64,000 bases of DNA from Endozoicomonas montiporae CL-33 (GCF_001583435.1 NZ_CP013251.1:2803215-2867214), one strand, 5' to 3'; positions 8,533 to 18,410 are shown, counted from the first letter of the stretch. Notes: generated by a model from the sequence alone, not told the origin. Numbers and translations: made by a program.

Positions 8533-9327
8533 ATGATCGATATTGGCGTTAATCTGACCGATAAACAGTTTAACCGTGACCGCGAAGCAGTCGTTGAACG
8601 AGCCGTTGCAGCCGGTGTCAACACCCTGATCCTCACCGGCACTGATATGGATGAATCAATTGCGGCATTAGAACTAGCGCAACAATACCCTGAGCACTGC
8701 TATTCCACCGCCGGGATTCATCCCCACAGTGCAAAGGAAGCCACGGACTCCAGTTACAAAACATTGTCTTCTCTGTTTCAGGAACAGACCGTCGTCGCTG
8801 CCGGGGAAATGGGGCTGGATTTTAATCGTGATTTTTCACCCCGCCCGGTTCAGGAAACTGTTTTCGAACAGCAGCTGGCCCTGGCCGTTCAACATAATAT
8901 GCCTGCCTTTTGCCACGAACGGGACGCATCCCAACGGTTTTTTGATATTGTCAGAGAGTTTCGGGATGAGCTGAGTGGACTGGTTGTGCACTGTTTTACC
9001 GCTGATAAAGAGGCGCTTTACCGTTATCTGGATCTTGATCTGCACATTGGTATTACCGGCTGGGTCTGTGATGAACGACGCGGGACGCACCTGCATCCGT
9101 TACTAAGGGACATTCCGAAAAATCGCTTGATGATCGAGACTGACGCTCCCTGGCTATTACCCAGAACCATGGACAAAAAGCCTAAAAATCGCCGAAATGA
9201 GCCAGCCTTTCTGCCCTGGGTGGCCCGAACCATTGCTGAACACACCGGTGAAACCGCTGAACAGGTGATGCAGGAAACCGCTGAAACGGCCAGATTGTTT
9301 TTTAATCTGGATCAAGGTGAACAATAA
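8533..9327 (+). CDS. tatD: TatD-family metal-dependent DNase
   Basis: 264 residues, full length. The start MIDIGVNLTDKQFNRDR matches the TatD subgroup. Metal-site motifs follow in order: GIHPHSA (about 63), GEMGLDFNRDFSP (about 93), FCHERDA, VVHCFTAD and the terminal ETDAPWLLPR. TatD enzymes are cytoplasmic 3'-5' exonucleases linked to DNA repair and fragmentation. The 3' end overlaps the convergent cation-transporter gene by 26 bp. Confidence 0.93.
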   Translation: MIDIGVNLTDKQFNRDREAVVERAVAAGVNTLILTGTDMDESIAALELAQQYPEHCYSTAGIHPHSAKEATDSSYKTLSSLFQEQTVVAAGEMGLDFNRDFSPRPVQETVFEQQLALAVQHNMPAFCHERDASQRFFDIVREFRDELSGLVVHCFTADKEALYRYLDLDLHIGITGWVCDERRGTHLHPLLRDIPKNRLMIETDAPWLLPRTMDKKPKNRRNEPAFLPWVARTIAEHTGETAEQVMQETAETARLFFNLDQGEQ

Positions 9328-10171
9328 TGTCGGCGTCCGGCAACCATTCCAGTAACGCCTGTTTGGCCTGATAACCGATATCGTGAGCTTCTCTCAGGGG
9401 CAGTTCACCACTCAGATCCAGATGCATCTGTATAAAAGGAATCTGCCCTGAAACACGTGTACGGATTTCGTGCACGCTGATGACTCCCGGTACTGAAAGA
9501 CACCTTCGTTCAATTTCTTCCAGCTGCTCGGGTGGCAGTGAGTGATCCATCAGGTGTTGTATGGCTTCCCAGACCAGTTTTACGACCCCGGTGAGCATAT
9601 AAACGGCGATCGCAATGGTCAGAAAACTATCCATGGATGGATAACCCGCGGCAGCCGTCATCAGGGCAATAATCACTGCCATATTGGTCAGGAGATCAAC
9701 CTTATAATGCATGGCATCCGCTGCAATGGCGGTGGAACCGGTACGCCTGACGACATAACGTTGAAAGACCAGAAGTCCGGTGGTGGCTGCGATTGAAATG
9801 ACCATCACCGCCACACCAATATTTTCATTCACAACGGGCGCAGTGTCTGAAGCCAGGCGTTTAACGGCCTGCAATAACAGAATAATGGCTGAGCCGGAAA
9901 TAAATACGGCCTGCATTAAAACGGACAGATATTCCGCCTTGCCATGACCAAAGCGGTGTTCGTCATCGGCAGGGGTTAAGGAAATTCGAACCGCTATCAG
10001 AGTAATCAGCGAAGCCACCGCGTCCATGATCGAATCGACCAGTGTCGCCAGAATACTGAGTGAACTGGTCATGTGCCAGGCAATCACCTTCACAACAATC
10101 AGCAACAGAGCGGTAGCGACTGAGGCGATGGTTGCACAGGTCATCAGTTGACTGCGTTGCGCCAGATCCAT
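9302..10171 (-). CDS. Cation diffusion facilitator (FieF-like)
   Basis: 289 residues with about six transmembrane helices. Metal-site signatures are present: LVDSIMDAVAS in helix 2, ADDEHRFGHGKAEYLS in the following loop and DAMHYKVDLLTN in helix 5. A cytoplasmic domain follows (VPGVISVHEIRTRVSG...QMHLDL), typical of dimeric CDF exporters. Such proteins export Zn, Fe or Cd in exchange for protons across the inner membrane; FieF is the closest named member by pattern, but the metal cannot be told from sequence alone. Confidence 0.9.
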   Translation of the reverse strand: MDLAQRSQLMTCATIASVATALLLIVVKVIAWHMTSSLSILATLVDSIMDAVASLITLIAVRISLTPADDEHRFGHGKAEYLSVLMQAVFISGSAIILLLQAVKRLASDTAPVVNENIGVAVMVISIAATTGLLVFQRYVVRRTGSTAIAADAMHYKVDLLTNMAVIIALMTAAAGYPSMDSFLTIAIAVYMLTGVVKLVWEAIQHLMDHSLPPEQLEEIERRCLSVPGVISVHEIRTRVSGQIPFIQMHLDLSGELPLREAHDIGYQAKQALLEWLPDADIIVHLDPD

Positions 10172-10242
10172 GGCAAGAGCGTCCTGATTGATGAGTATTG
10201 AGAAGCGTGTTCATAAATCCCTGAACACCCTGTTGGACAACG

Positions 10243-10497
10243 TTATCTAATAATAGAACCCATTCTGACCCAATCATGCAACTGCTCAAAGTCAAATGGC
10301 CAGCCTGCTTCCTTCTCAGTCCCCTGCTCTTTGATTACAGGAATACGAATACCGTAGCGGTCAATCAGCTCATCACTGTTGCTGATTTCAATGGGAAGCC
10401 ACTGAATAAGACCTTCGTCCTGCAATTTATTCAGCATTTTTTCAGCTTCTTCGCACAAGTGACATCCGGAAGTGGTATATAAATAGAGTGTTTTCAC
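10243..10497 (-). CDS. Glutaredoxin-like protein
   Basis: 84 residues with a thioredoxin-like fold: LYLYTTSGCHLCEEAEKML near the N-terminus gives the C-x2-C redox pair (Cys13, Cys16), and IRIPVI supplies the cis-proline. This short glutaredoxin family (formerly DUF836) probably acts as a small thiol-disulfide carrier in the cytoplasm; its partner is unknown. It lies 71 bp upstream of the cation-transporter gene in the same direction and diverges from the antiporter gene at 10583. Confidence 0.88.
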   Translation of the reverse strand: MKTLYLYTTSGCHLCEEAEKMLNKLQDEGLIQWLPIEISNSDELIDRYGIRIPVIKEQGTEKEAGWPFDFEQLHDWVRMGSIIR

Positions 10498-10582
10498 GTA
10501 TCAAACTCAGACTATTTATCAAATTAAGGTACAATTGTACCGATAAAAACAAGATTAACAGATACTTCGGGATGCCTCCTGC

Positions 10583-12544
10583 ATGGACTTTACCTTTTTC
10601 AACCAGTTAATGATGATACTGGGGCTGTCGGTCTGCGCCATATCTCTGTTTCACCGCTTTAATTTGCCTGAAAGTCTGGGGTACCTGGCCGTAGGTATTG
10701 TGCTTGGCCCCACGGCTACCGGCTTTATTCATCAGGACTTTGATATCAGTCTGCTGGCCGAGATTGGTGTTGTTTTCCTGCTCTTTACCCTGGGGCTGGA
10801 GTTTTCAATCAGTCGCATGAAGTCCATGAAGCAGGAAGTCTTTGGGCTGGGCGGTTTGCAGGTGCTGCTTTGTGCAACCGGTATTTTTGGCATTCTGAAT
10901 GTGCTGGGCGTTCCGGTCAGGGAGAGCCTGATCATTGCTGCAGCTCTGGCACTCTCTTCCACGGCCATAGTCTCCAAAGAGCTGACCCAGAGTAATGAAA
11001 TACGTGCCCGTCAGGGGCAATTGAGTATTGGAGTTTTACTGTTTCAGGATATTGCGGCGGTTCTGTTTCTGATTCTGGTACCTGCTATTGCCGGTGCGGG
11101 CGGACAATCTGTTTTGCCTGCTATTGGGATGGCACTGGTCAAAGGAACTTTGTTCGTTACTCTTATGCTGGCAGCGGGAAAATGGGTTCTACCGGTTGTT
11201 TTCAAAGAAATTGCCCGCACGCGCTCAGAAGAACTGTTTGTGCTGGTGGCGCTGATGACCGCTCTGATGGCTGCCTGGCTGACCCATATGCTGGGCTTGT
11301 CTATGGCGCTTGGCGGTTTTATCGCCGGTATGATGCTGGGCGACTCCAACTATAAACATCAGGTAGAAGCAGACATCCGTCCTTTCAGAGATATTCTGCT
11401 GGGATTGTTCTTTGTTTCAGTGGGTCTGATGCTTGACCTGAATATTCTTGCACAACACTGGCCTGTTATTTTGGGTGCAACCATTGGCTTGCTGGTCTTT
11501 AAATTCTCCGTTATTTCCATATTGGCAACCACCTTTGGTGAAGAACGTCGAACGGCTTTAAAGACGGGTCTCACTCTCTGTCAGGGCGGTGAGTTTTGCT
11601 TTGCGCTGATTGCACTGGCTACCCAGTACGGGCAAACCGGTGGAGAGAAAGCTTCTCTGGTTCTGTCTGCCACCATTCTCTCGATGCTGGTGGCTCCGAT
11701 GCTTATTCGAAACAGCTCAAGTATTGTAAAACTCTTTTGTAAGGGCGTTGAAACCAGCGCAACCTATGAAGGCTCCGTAGACATTAAACAACGGGCTGCG
11801 CATATTTCAGACCACACTTTGATTTGTGGTTACGGTCGGGTAGGACAAACCATCAGCCGGTTCCTGTCTCGGGAAAACCTGCAATATGTTGCTCTGGACG
11901 ACGACGCAATGCATGTGCATGAAGCAGGACTGGCCGGTGAACCTGTGTTTTATGGCGATTGTCGCAGGCTTGAGCTGCTGGAGGCAGCAGGGGTAGATCG
12001 AGCCAAACAGGTCATCGTTTGTATCGACAATGCCGACAATGCTCTGGCTGTGGTGAATACGATCCGGTCAGAATATCATCATTTACCGATTCTGGTTCGA
12101 ACCCGGGACCTGGCTCAATGTGACGAGCTCAAGCAGGCGGGTGCAACAACAGTGGTTCCGGAAGTGCTGGAATCCAGTCTGCTCATTGTTAAGCAGGTGT
12201 TTCTGATGCTGGGTATGGATCGCGAAGTGGTCAGGCACAAGATTCACCAGGCTCGGGAGCAACAGTACGATATTCTCAGCGGCTACTATCCCGGCGTGAC
12301 CGATATTCTGGCCGAGACCGATGATGTGCCAGTGCGACACGCAGTTACCCTGTGCAAAGGCTCACCCTGCGAAGGACTGCGTCCTGCAGAGCTGCCTGTT
12401 GAAGGTAATGTGTCTGTTATGGGCATCAAACGTGACGGTATTACCTATGAGCCCGCACAGGTGACCCGTATGGCAGCAGACGATATTGTGATTCTGGCGG
12501 GTCCCATGGCCAGCCTGAAGCAAAGTGAGAAGAACCTTATCTGA
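10583..12544 (+). CDS. CPA2 cation:proton antiporter with TrkA domains (KefB/YbaL-like)
   Basis: 653 residues. About 12 membrane helices (residues 5-385) contain the CPA2 signatures LPESLGYLAVGIVLGP, VFLLFTLGLEFS and LLFQDIAAVLF. A cytoplasmic TrkA-N nucleotide-binding domain follows (ICGYGRVGQTISRFL near 415, then the acidic residue pair ending the second strand) and a TrkA-C domain at 570-650. It should exchange K+ or Na+ for protons at the inner membrane, gated by nucleotide or glutathione adducts. YbaL is a better match than KefB in domain order, but the assignment is not decisive. A strong hairpin follows at 12571. Confidence 0.9.
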   Translation: MDFTFFNQLMMILGLSVCAISLFHRFNLPESLGYLAVGIVLGPTATGFIHQDFDISLLAEIGVVFLLFTLGLEFSISRMKSMKQEVFGLGGLQVLLCATGIFGILNVLGVPVRESLIIAAALALSSTAIVSKELTQSNEIRARQGQLSIGVLLFQDIAAVLFLILVPAIAGAGGQSVLPAIGMALVKGTLFVTLMLAAGKWVLPVVFKEIARTRSEELFVLVALMTALMAAWLTHMLGLSMALGGFIAGMMLGDSNYKHQVEADIRPFRDILLGLFFVSVGLMLDLNILAQHWPVILGATIGLLVFKFSVISILATTFGEERRTALKTGLTLCQGGEFCFALIALATQYGQTGGEKASLVLSATILSMLVAPMLIRNSSSIVKLFCKGVETSATYEGSVDIKQRAAHISDHTLICGYGRVGQTISRFLSRENLQYVALDDDAMHVHEAGLAGEPVFYGDCRRLELLEAAGVDRAKQVIVCIDNADNALAVVNTIRSEYHHLPILVRTRDLAQCDELKQAGATTVVPEVLESSLLIVKQVFLMLGMDREVVRHKIHQAREQQYDILSGYYPGVTDILAETDDVPVRHAVTLCKGSPCEGLRPAELPVEGNVSVMGIKRDGITYEPAQVTRMAADDIVILAGPMASLKQSEKNLI

Positions 12545-12570
12545 CGTGTTTTCAGATGCTTGCGTCCATC

Positions 12571-12597
12571 GTTAGCAGGATTTTCCATCCTGCTAAC
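12571..12597 (+). terminator. Hairpin behind the antiporter gene
   Basis: GTTAGCAGGAT and ATCCTGCTAAC form a perfect 11-bp stem around a 5-base loop, 27 bp after the stop codon. The downstream T-run is imperfect. Confidence 0.65.
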
Positions 12598-12762
12598 TCG
12601 TTGATTTTAGAATATTTATTTTAAAACTCTTTCACTCTATTCCAAATTAATCATCAGAAGCACCAATTCCTTTCTATACTAATTCCTTATTTGTCAAAAG
12701 AACCAACAAAGTCAGGACGCTTGCTTTAAGAAACAAATAAACTGTTCGGCGGTATAGAAATA

Positions 12763-14598
12763 ATGATTACTCGATTGACCCTGCATAATCAGAACTATTT
12801 GCATTATGGATTTCTGAATCTGTTTGCTTTGCTTGTTACACTGCTTGCCATTTTTTCCAGACCTGTTTTCGGGCAGACCTGCCAGCTTGAAACCCATCTT
12901 AATGAAACTAAATCCAGACCTGTTCTTTTTGAATGCATCGATCAGGATGAAATGCCAGATGCCAATATCGTCAGGTTTGAGCATAACTATAACGTCAATC
13001 AGTCAGAGGTCGATGTAAAGGCTCTGAAATCATCTACGAGTAAAAAACAGCTTTCCAAGCTAGATCAGTATTTGGCGACTTACAATGAAAACTATTATTA
13101 CTACAACAATCAGGCGTGGTTACAGTACTCCAAAAAAGTGCTGCCGTTGGGTGTTAGCTGGTTTGTTGGCGGCTTCTTCAACACACTCAACCTGCTGAGC
13201 TTAAAACAGCTGGAGATGCTGGCTCTATCACACACCGTTTCCACCATATTCAATGCTGGTCAAGATGTCAGCGACGTGTATACCGAGCTTTTTAGAACGA
13301 CAGATACTTCCACCGATCCTGAAAACTGGGCTTCGCCACGCGAAACGTTCGCCACAGTTCCTTTAGATTACAATCAGCAGATAAATCTGAATAACAGTGA
13401 AGCCTCTCCGGCTCCCCAACCTATAAATACTGGCACCTCAACAGATCAAGATCTTTGGCTTAATTCCCAGGGAAAAATTGCCAGTAGTCTCACTATGATG
13501 GCTATCGACCTGACGCTTGAAGGCTATTTGAATCATAATATACCGGATTCAAAGGCTCTGACGATGTCGGAAACCGCATCAAAATTTATCAAATCCGTAG
13601 CGGTTACCAGTACCTTGACGAAAGTGATGGCTGGTCTTGCCCAGAACAAATTCATTAAAGCAGGATTTAAAGAAGACACCAGTGAAGTTATGGCTAAAGG
13701 TGGTGCCGCTTCGGGCTTGATGGCTGCATTGAGCATCGGTGCCATTACCGGCTTAACCAGCATGGATATCTCAAACAGTATCTCGGAAGAACTGTCAGAG
13801 GCTAAAAGACTCAAGCTTGTTGCTGATGATATTGCAGCTGATTATATAACTATGAGTACATCGCAAAAATACAACCGTTATTTTCGTGAACAGCTCCCCC
13901 GTGCCGCAACGGTATCTGCTGCCTATATCTTTGTTGATGCACTCGTCAGCACCTGCAAACTCGGTGTGAACCGCCTGGAACTTGAAGAAACCATCAGCAA
14001 AGATCGACAAGAGCAGCTCTGCATGGCGATGGTTACTGCCATGAGCCTTACTTCCACCTGGCTGATGCTGAACCAAGATAACTGGCTGGGAGAAGGCTTT
14101 CTTTCAGTGTTTGTTGAAAATATTGCGGAGGCAGGTGGTATGGGTATGAGTAGTGCAGCCATGAAATTTGCTGGCTCACTGTCTGACGATCCTCTAACCA
14201 GAGATACTCTTAAAATGTCAGCAGGTATTTTGACATTCAGCGCCTTCTATTCAAGAAACCTGATCACCCCGGACGGAGCATTCCATATTAATGCCAGAAA
14301 TGGTGCACATCTTGATATTGTTATCGAGGGAACCGGTGTTCTTATGTCTCATGCGATCCCGTTGGCAATTCTGTCAAAAGATTTAGCCGCTGACCTGGCT
14401 AGTGAATATACTACTGAGGCTTTGTACAGCGCCAGCAAATCGGTTGATTTGTTCCTTAATAGAGATAGCAAACAATTTCATGATGAATATGAGAAAGCCA
14501 GCAGTCGCTACAAAATACCCATACATACTGGTTGCTTCATAACCCCCGCCATTGGTGCAACCACTGAGTCGTATCAAATGAATGAGCATTGCCATTAA
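12763..14598 (+). CDS. Large secreted or membrane protein of unknown function
   Basis: 611 residues, not recognised. It has a signal-peptide-like N-terminus (hydrophobic 17-33, then RPVFG|QTCQL), a Tyr/Asn-rich stretch (NENYYYYNN) near 105, and several weakly hydrophobic helices with Ala/Ser/Met-rich composition (for example LMAALSIGAITGLTSM and LCMAMVTAMSLTSTWLML). The C-terminus carries two cysteines around ITPAIGATTESY. The next gene has a similar plan and ending (CSIIPVAGTATEQY), so the two are probably paralogs. The helices could be membrane spanning or a buried helical bundle. Confidence 0.7.
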   Translation: MITRLTLHNQNYLHYGFLNLFALLVTLLAIFSRPVFGQTCQLETHLNETKSRPVLFECIDQDEMPDANIVRFEHNYNVNQSEVDVKALKSSTSKKQLSKLDQYLATYNENYYYYNNQAWLQYSKKVLPLGVSWFVGGFFNTLNLLSLKQLEMLALSHTVSTIFNAGQDVSDVYTELFRTTDTSTDPENWASPRETFATVPLDYNQQINLNNSEASPAPQPINTGTSTDQDLWLNSQGKIASSLTMMAIDLTLEGYLNHNIPDSKALTMSETASKFIKSVAVTSTLTKVMAGLAQNKFIKAGFKEDTSEVMAKGGAASGLMAALSIGAITGLTSMDISNSISEELSEAKRLKLVADDIAADYITMSTSQKYNRYFREQLPRAATVSAAYIFVDALVSTCKLGVNRLELEETISKDRQEQLCMAMVTAMSLTSTWLMLNQDNWLGEGFLSVFVENIAEAGGMGMSSAAMKFAGSLSDDPLTRDTLKMSAGILTFSAFYSRNLITPDGAFHINARNGAHLDIVIEGTGVLMSHAIPLAILSKDLAADLASEYTTEALYSASKSVDLFLNRDSKQFHDEYEKASSRYKIPIHTGCFITPAIGATTESYQMNEHCH

Positions 14599-14607
14599 GA
14601 AAAAGCC

Positions 14608-14641
14608 AGACAGTAAGCTATAGTATTCTGGCTTACTGTCT
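14608..14641 (+). terminator. Hairpin between the two unknown membrane-protein genes
   Basis: AGACAGTAAGC and GCTTACTGTCT make an 11-bp perfect stem with a 12-base loop, 10 bp after the 611-residue gene. It suggests the two neighbours are separate transcription units or differently expressed. The T-run is weak. Confidence 0.6.
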
Positions 14642-14687
14642 CTTACCCCAGCCTTCTGTTGCATAAACAAAGGGTCATAAAACCACA

Positions 14688-16148
14688 ATGCCACTTTCTG
14701 CAGGCCACCGCTTACAACAGTCACTTTGCTGTAAGGCCCGTCAGTTGCATTATCTGCCCACTGTCTTCTCAACCTTTCTTGTTGTTTTCTTTTTGGTTGT
14801 AAAATCAGCCACTGCCAAGGAATACTCTTCGCAAAATCTTGATAATATTGCCAATGCCTTTGCCAGCGCTTATGTCTTTTACAGCATGCAGCAAGACTTT
14901 ACTGAAGAGTATCCGGCTTTGCACACGATCAAGTTGCTTGAAGACGAGAGCGGAAACCTGAAACTAGAGTCATTTCCAGATCAAAATGATCCTCTGTTCA
15001 ATGCAGAACAGTCGTTTGAGAACCCTTCACCCTATTACTCATTTGAATGGCCCCGGATCGAAATGAATCTGGGTAAAGGCCGTCTGAGCGAGCTGATCGA
15101 CAGCAAACAATTCTGTGGTGCAATGATCTACTCATCACGTTACTTTGCCAGCTTATTTGTTTCTGAAAAAACAGCGGGTTTAAGAACCGTCATGGCTTTT
15201 ATGTTCTTAACACCAGCTGCTTATCAGCATAATGAAGACTTCAACTATGAGAAAGCCGACCTGCCAACGATACTGACAATCTATGCCATAAAAACCAGTA
15301 CAAAATTACTGGATATTGATATGAAGGCATCAGGGCTTTCCCATTACTCATCAGCACTACTTTATGCTCCTGTCGTTATTGGCCTCTGGTTCAGACACAG
15401 CGGTATGGCACCTGGCAGTAAGCCTTACTTCTGGCTTGCTGTCCCGAAAATATATATGTCGTCGATGCTGGGGCATGTATACAAAGGAACAGCAGCACAA
15501 ATGCCACTGTGTGAAAGTAAAGCCTGTGGTTATTTCACCAGCGGGATTATCTTTATCAGTACAGGATTATTTTTAAGTGGCCTGAATGACCTTGGGCACT
15601 TGCCAGCACTGGACGGCCTGAGTTCATCGTTTACAGGTAAAATCGGTAAACTGGCTGGCTACGGCATTGCAGATGCATTAACAGAAGTGGCCAGCAGTGA
15701 CATTGCCGATCCTTTTGTGTATTACGGCACCAATATTGCTGTACTTCTTTGCCTGACTCAACTGACGGAATCAATCCATAAAACAGGTATGTTCCCATAT
15801 GTGACAGGTAGTATGAGGCGAGGACTGATTGTTCGCACGGCACTTTCATCCATCGAGTTGAAGATACTCAAATGGGCGACGGCATTAAAGTTTATCTACA
15901 TTCAAACCTCTGATCAGCTTCAATATTCTGACTATCTACGCGACAGCCAGCATTACTACGATTATCTGTCGGCTTCTGTCCAGAGCCCGGAGCATACAGA
16001 TCAGTGCAGCATAATCCCGGTAGCGGGGACAGCAACAGAACAGTACAGAATAGTCTGTCCGATTGAAGGATTAAATAAGCAGGAAAATGAATCTTTAGTC
16101 GGTCTGCTGACAATGGTGATCGTATGTATATTAACCAGTCAGTATTGA
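14688..16148 (+). CDS. Second large secreted or membrane protein of unknown function
   Basis: 486 residues. A long N-region ends in the hydrophobic segment TVFSTFLVVFFLVVKSATA, a likely signal peptide with cleavage after ATA. Several hydrophobic helices follow (YAPVVIGLW, SGIIFISTGLFLSGL, IAVLLCLTQL) and a C-terminal Cys pair around IIPVAGTATEQYRIVC, echoing the gene upstream. It ends with a further hydrophobic stretch (LVGLLTMVIVCILTSQY), unlike its neighbour. No family was recognised; probably a diverged tandem duplicate. Confidence 0.68.
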   Translation: MPLSAGHRLQQSLCCKARQLHYLPTVFSTFLVVFFLVVKSATAKEYSSQNLDNIANAFASAYVFYSMQQDFTEEYPALHTIKLLEDESGNLKLESFPDQNDPLFNAEQSFENPSPYYSFEWPRIEMNLGKGRLSELIDSKQFCGAMIYSSRYFASLFVSEKTAGLRTVMAFMFLTPAAYQHNEDFNYEKADLPTILTIYAIKTSTKLLDIDMKASGLSHYSSALLYAPVVIGLWFRHSGMAPGSKPYFWLAVPKIYMSSMLGHVYKGTAAQMPLCESKACGYFTSGIIFISTGLFLSGLNDLGHLPALDGLSSSFTGKIGKLAGYGIADALTEVASSDIADPFVYYGTNIAVLLCLTQLTESIHKTGMFPYVTGSMRRGLIVRTALSSIELKILKWATALKFIYIQTSDQLQYSDYLRDSQHYYDYLSASVQSPEHTDQCSIIPVAGTATEQYRIVCPIEGLNKQENESLVGLLTMVIVCILTSQY

Positions 16149-16200
16149 ATCTGTCTTTAAAATACCAGACGATATTGGGTATTTAGCCGGGTCGCATTCT

Positions 16201-16416
16201 ATGCAAAAGAAACGGGAAAAAGGTACAGGGGTCAAAGCCATTCTGCAAAGTGCTTTTGCATCTGCTTTTGGCGTCCAGAGTAAAAAAAATCTGAGTCGTG
16301 ATTTTAATCAGGGAAGACCGGCGGACTTCATTATTGCCGGTATTATTGGAACAGTGTTGTTTGTTACCGTGCTGGTGGTTATCGTAAAAACGATATTGAC
16401 GGTATCCGCTTCCTGA
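16201..16416 (+). CDS. DUF2970 small membrane protein
   Basis: 71 residues. The pattern LQSAFASAFGVQS followed by RDF, then one transmembrane helix (FIIAGIIGTVLFVTVLVVIV), is characteristic of DUF2970. Function unknown; it is an inner-membrane protein with a cytoplasmic N-terminus by the positive-inside rule. Convergent with a 35-residue gene. Confidence 0.85.
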   Translation: MQKKREKGTGVKAILQSAFASAFGVQSKKNLSRDFNQGRPADFIIAGIIGTVLFVTVLVVIVKTILTVSAS

Positions 16417-16427
16417 ACGTTGATGAC

Positions 16428-16535
16428 CTACTGATGACTGACCCAGAACACAGCAGCCACCACAACAACGGTAATGATGGCAATCGCAGCTATTGCATCC
16501 ACAGTGCTGTCATTCATTGTTTTCTCACTCGCCAT
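16428..16535 (-). CDS. 35-residue single-helix membrane protein
   Basis: A short frame starting MASEKTMNDSTVDAIAA, then one hydrophobic helix (IAIITVVVVAAVFWV) and HQ-stop. A GAGGAAA ribosome site sits seven bases before the ATG. It lies 11 bp beyond the convergent DUF2970 gene. Composition and ribosome site argue it is real; the role is unknown. Confidence 0.55.
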   Translation of the reverse strand: MASEKTMNDSTVDAIAAIAIITVVVVAAVFWVSHQ

Positions 16536-16751
16536 ATCATTTTCCTCTGATTATCCAGTATTCATTCAAACTAGCTTATCTCATTTATCGAAGCAACAGC
16601 AGATAGACCGGATGAGCAGTAATGCACAGATATAGCCGTTTAAATATAGTTATATGAATAAATGTTTTTATTACTTCTATTAGAAAACTGATAAGGTAAA
16701 GCACCTTTAGGTTTACTCTGGCTTCTGTACCAGCATTAAAAAAAGAACATC

Positions 16752-18410
16752 ATGTACATATACGACGAATACGACCAGCGTATAGTGGATGAGCGGGTTG
16801 ATCAGTTCAGAGATCAGACTCGTCGCTATCTCGCCGGGGAAATGACTGAAGATCAGTTCCTGCCACTGAGATTACAGAACGGCCTCTATATTCAACGCTT
16901 TGCCCCGATGATGCGGATCGCCATTCCCTATGGCTTGCTCAGTACCCGTCAGGTTAGGAAGCTGGCCGATATTTCCCGTCAATACGACAAGGGCTATGTG
17001 CATTTTACTACCCGGCAGAATGTACAGTTAAACTGGCCCAGGCTGGAACAGGTACCTGATATCCTTGCCGAGCTGGCCACTGTACAGATGCATGCCATAC
17101 AGACCAGTGGTGCCTGCATCCGAAATACGACAACAGACCCTTTTGCCGGTGTTGCCGCCGATGAAACCGTTGACCCCCGTCCATGGTGTGAACTCATCCG
17201 ACAATGGTCAACCTTTCACCCGGAATTTGCCTTTCTTCCCAGAAAATTCAAAATCGCCGTCTGCGGTTCAGAAGAAGATCGTGCAGCCACACTGGTACAC
17301 GACATTGGCGTACATCTGCACAGGGATCGCGAAGGAAAGATTAACATCAGTATTCTTGCGGGTGGTGGACTGGGTCGGACGCCGGTCATTGGCTCTGTTA
17401 TCAAGGAAGACCTCGAACCTGCGCAGCTCCTTAACTATCTCGATGCCACCCTGCGAATCTATAACCTTTATGGCAGACGGGATAACAAATATAAGGCTCG
17501 CATCAAGATACTGGTAAAGGCGATGACGCCTGAAGTCTTTGCCCGTCAGGTTGAAGAAGAGTGGCACAGAATCAGAGCCGTGACCGAGCCCTTAAATCAG
17601 CAGGAAATCGACAGGGTTTCTGCCCACTTTACCCGTCCTGACTATGACTCCCTGGCTGATCAGGACTTCAATGATCTTTCATTGCAAGGCTCAGCCAGTT
17701 TTCAGCGCTGGTTGAAACAAAATGTCTCTCCCCATCAGCAACCAGGTTACAGTGCTGTCACTCTGACATTAAAAGCCACATCAGACGCGCCCGGTGATGT
17801 GTCTGCTGAACAGTTGGACGTCATTGCAGATCTTGCAGACCAGTACAGCTATGGCGAGCTGCGCGTTACCCATGAACAAAACCTGGTTTTCGCGGATGTA
17901 CCACAGCATGAGTTACCGAAACTCTGGCAGGCATTGGACAACATCGGTCTGGCAACACCAAACCGCGGATTGTTGACCGATATCATCTGCTGCCCCGGAG
18001 GAGATTACTGTGCGCTGGCCAATGCCCGTTCTATTCCTCTGGCAGAAGAAATCCAGCAGTATTTTGAAGATCTCGACTATTTGCATGATATTGGCGAGCT
18101 GGATCTTAACCTGTCCGGCTGCATGAATGCCTGCGCCCATCACCACGTGGGTCACATCGGTATTCTCGGCGTGGATCGCAAAGGTGAAGAGTACTATCAA
18201 ATCCAGATTGGCGGTTCATCAGCCAAGTCTGCCTCGCTGGGCAAAATTATTGGACCTTCGTTTAAGCGGGAGGAAGTGCCTGATGTCATCAAGCAATTGA
18301 TGTCGGTTTATCTTGAGCGCAGACACGAAGGTGAACGCTTTGTTGATACCAGCCTGAGACTGGGATTGGAGCCATTCAAGGAGAAGGTGTATGGACAGAA
18401 AGCTGCTTAA
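16752..18410 (+). CDS. cysI: Nitrite/sulfite reductase hemoprotein
   Basis: 552 residues with the duplicated nitrite/sulfite-reductase ferredoxin-like plus siroheme domains. Visible: MRIAIPYGLLSTRQVRKLA and YVHFTTRQNVQLNW in half one, SGACIRNTTTDPFAG, then in half two YGELRVTHEQNLVF, the 4Fe-4S/siroheme ligands DIICCPGGDYCALANARS and LSGCMNACAHHHVGHIG. It reduces sulfite to sulfide in the cytoplasm for cysteine synthesis. The length and the DUF934 partner fit the assimilatory sulfite reductase form common in marine Gammaproteobacteria; the electron donor is not evident here. Confidence 0.88.
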   Translation: MYIYDEYDQRIVDERVDQFRDQTRRYLAGEMTEDQFLPLRLQNGLYIQRFAPMMRIAIPYGLLSTRQVRKLADISRQYDKGYVHFTTRQNVQLNWPRLEQVPDILAELATVQMHAIQTSGACIRNTTTDPFAGVAADETVDPRPWCELIRQWSTFHPEFAFLPRKFKIAVCGSEEDRAATLVHDIGVHLHRDREGKINISILAGGGLGRTPVIGSVIKEDLEPAQLLNYLDATLRIYNLYGRRDNKYKARIKILVKAMTPEVFARQVEEEWHRIRAVTEPLNQQEIDRVSAHFTRPDYDSLADQDFNDLSLQGSASFQRWLKQNVSPHQQPGYSAVTLTLKATSDAPGDVSAEQLDVIADLADQYSYGELRVTHEQNLVFADVPQHELPKLWQALDNIGLATPNRGLLTDIICCPGGDYCALANARSIPLAEEIQQYFEDLDYLHDIGELDLNLSGCMNACAHHHVGHIGILGVDRKGEEYYQIQIGGSSAKSASLGKIIGPSFKREEVPDVIKQLMSVYLERRHEGERFVDTSLRLGLEPFKEKVYGQKAA

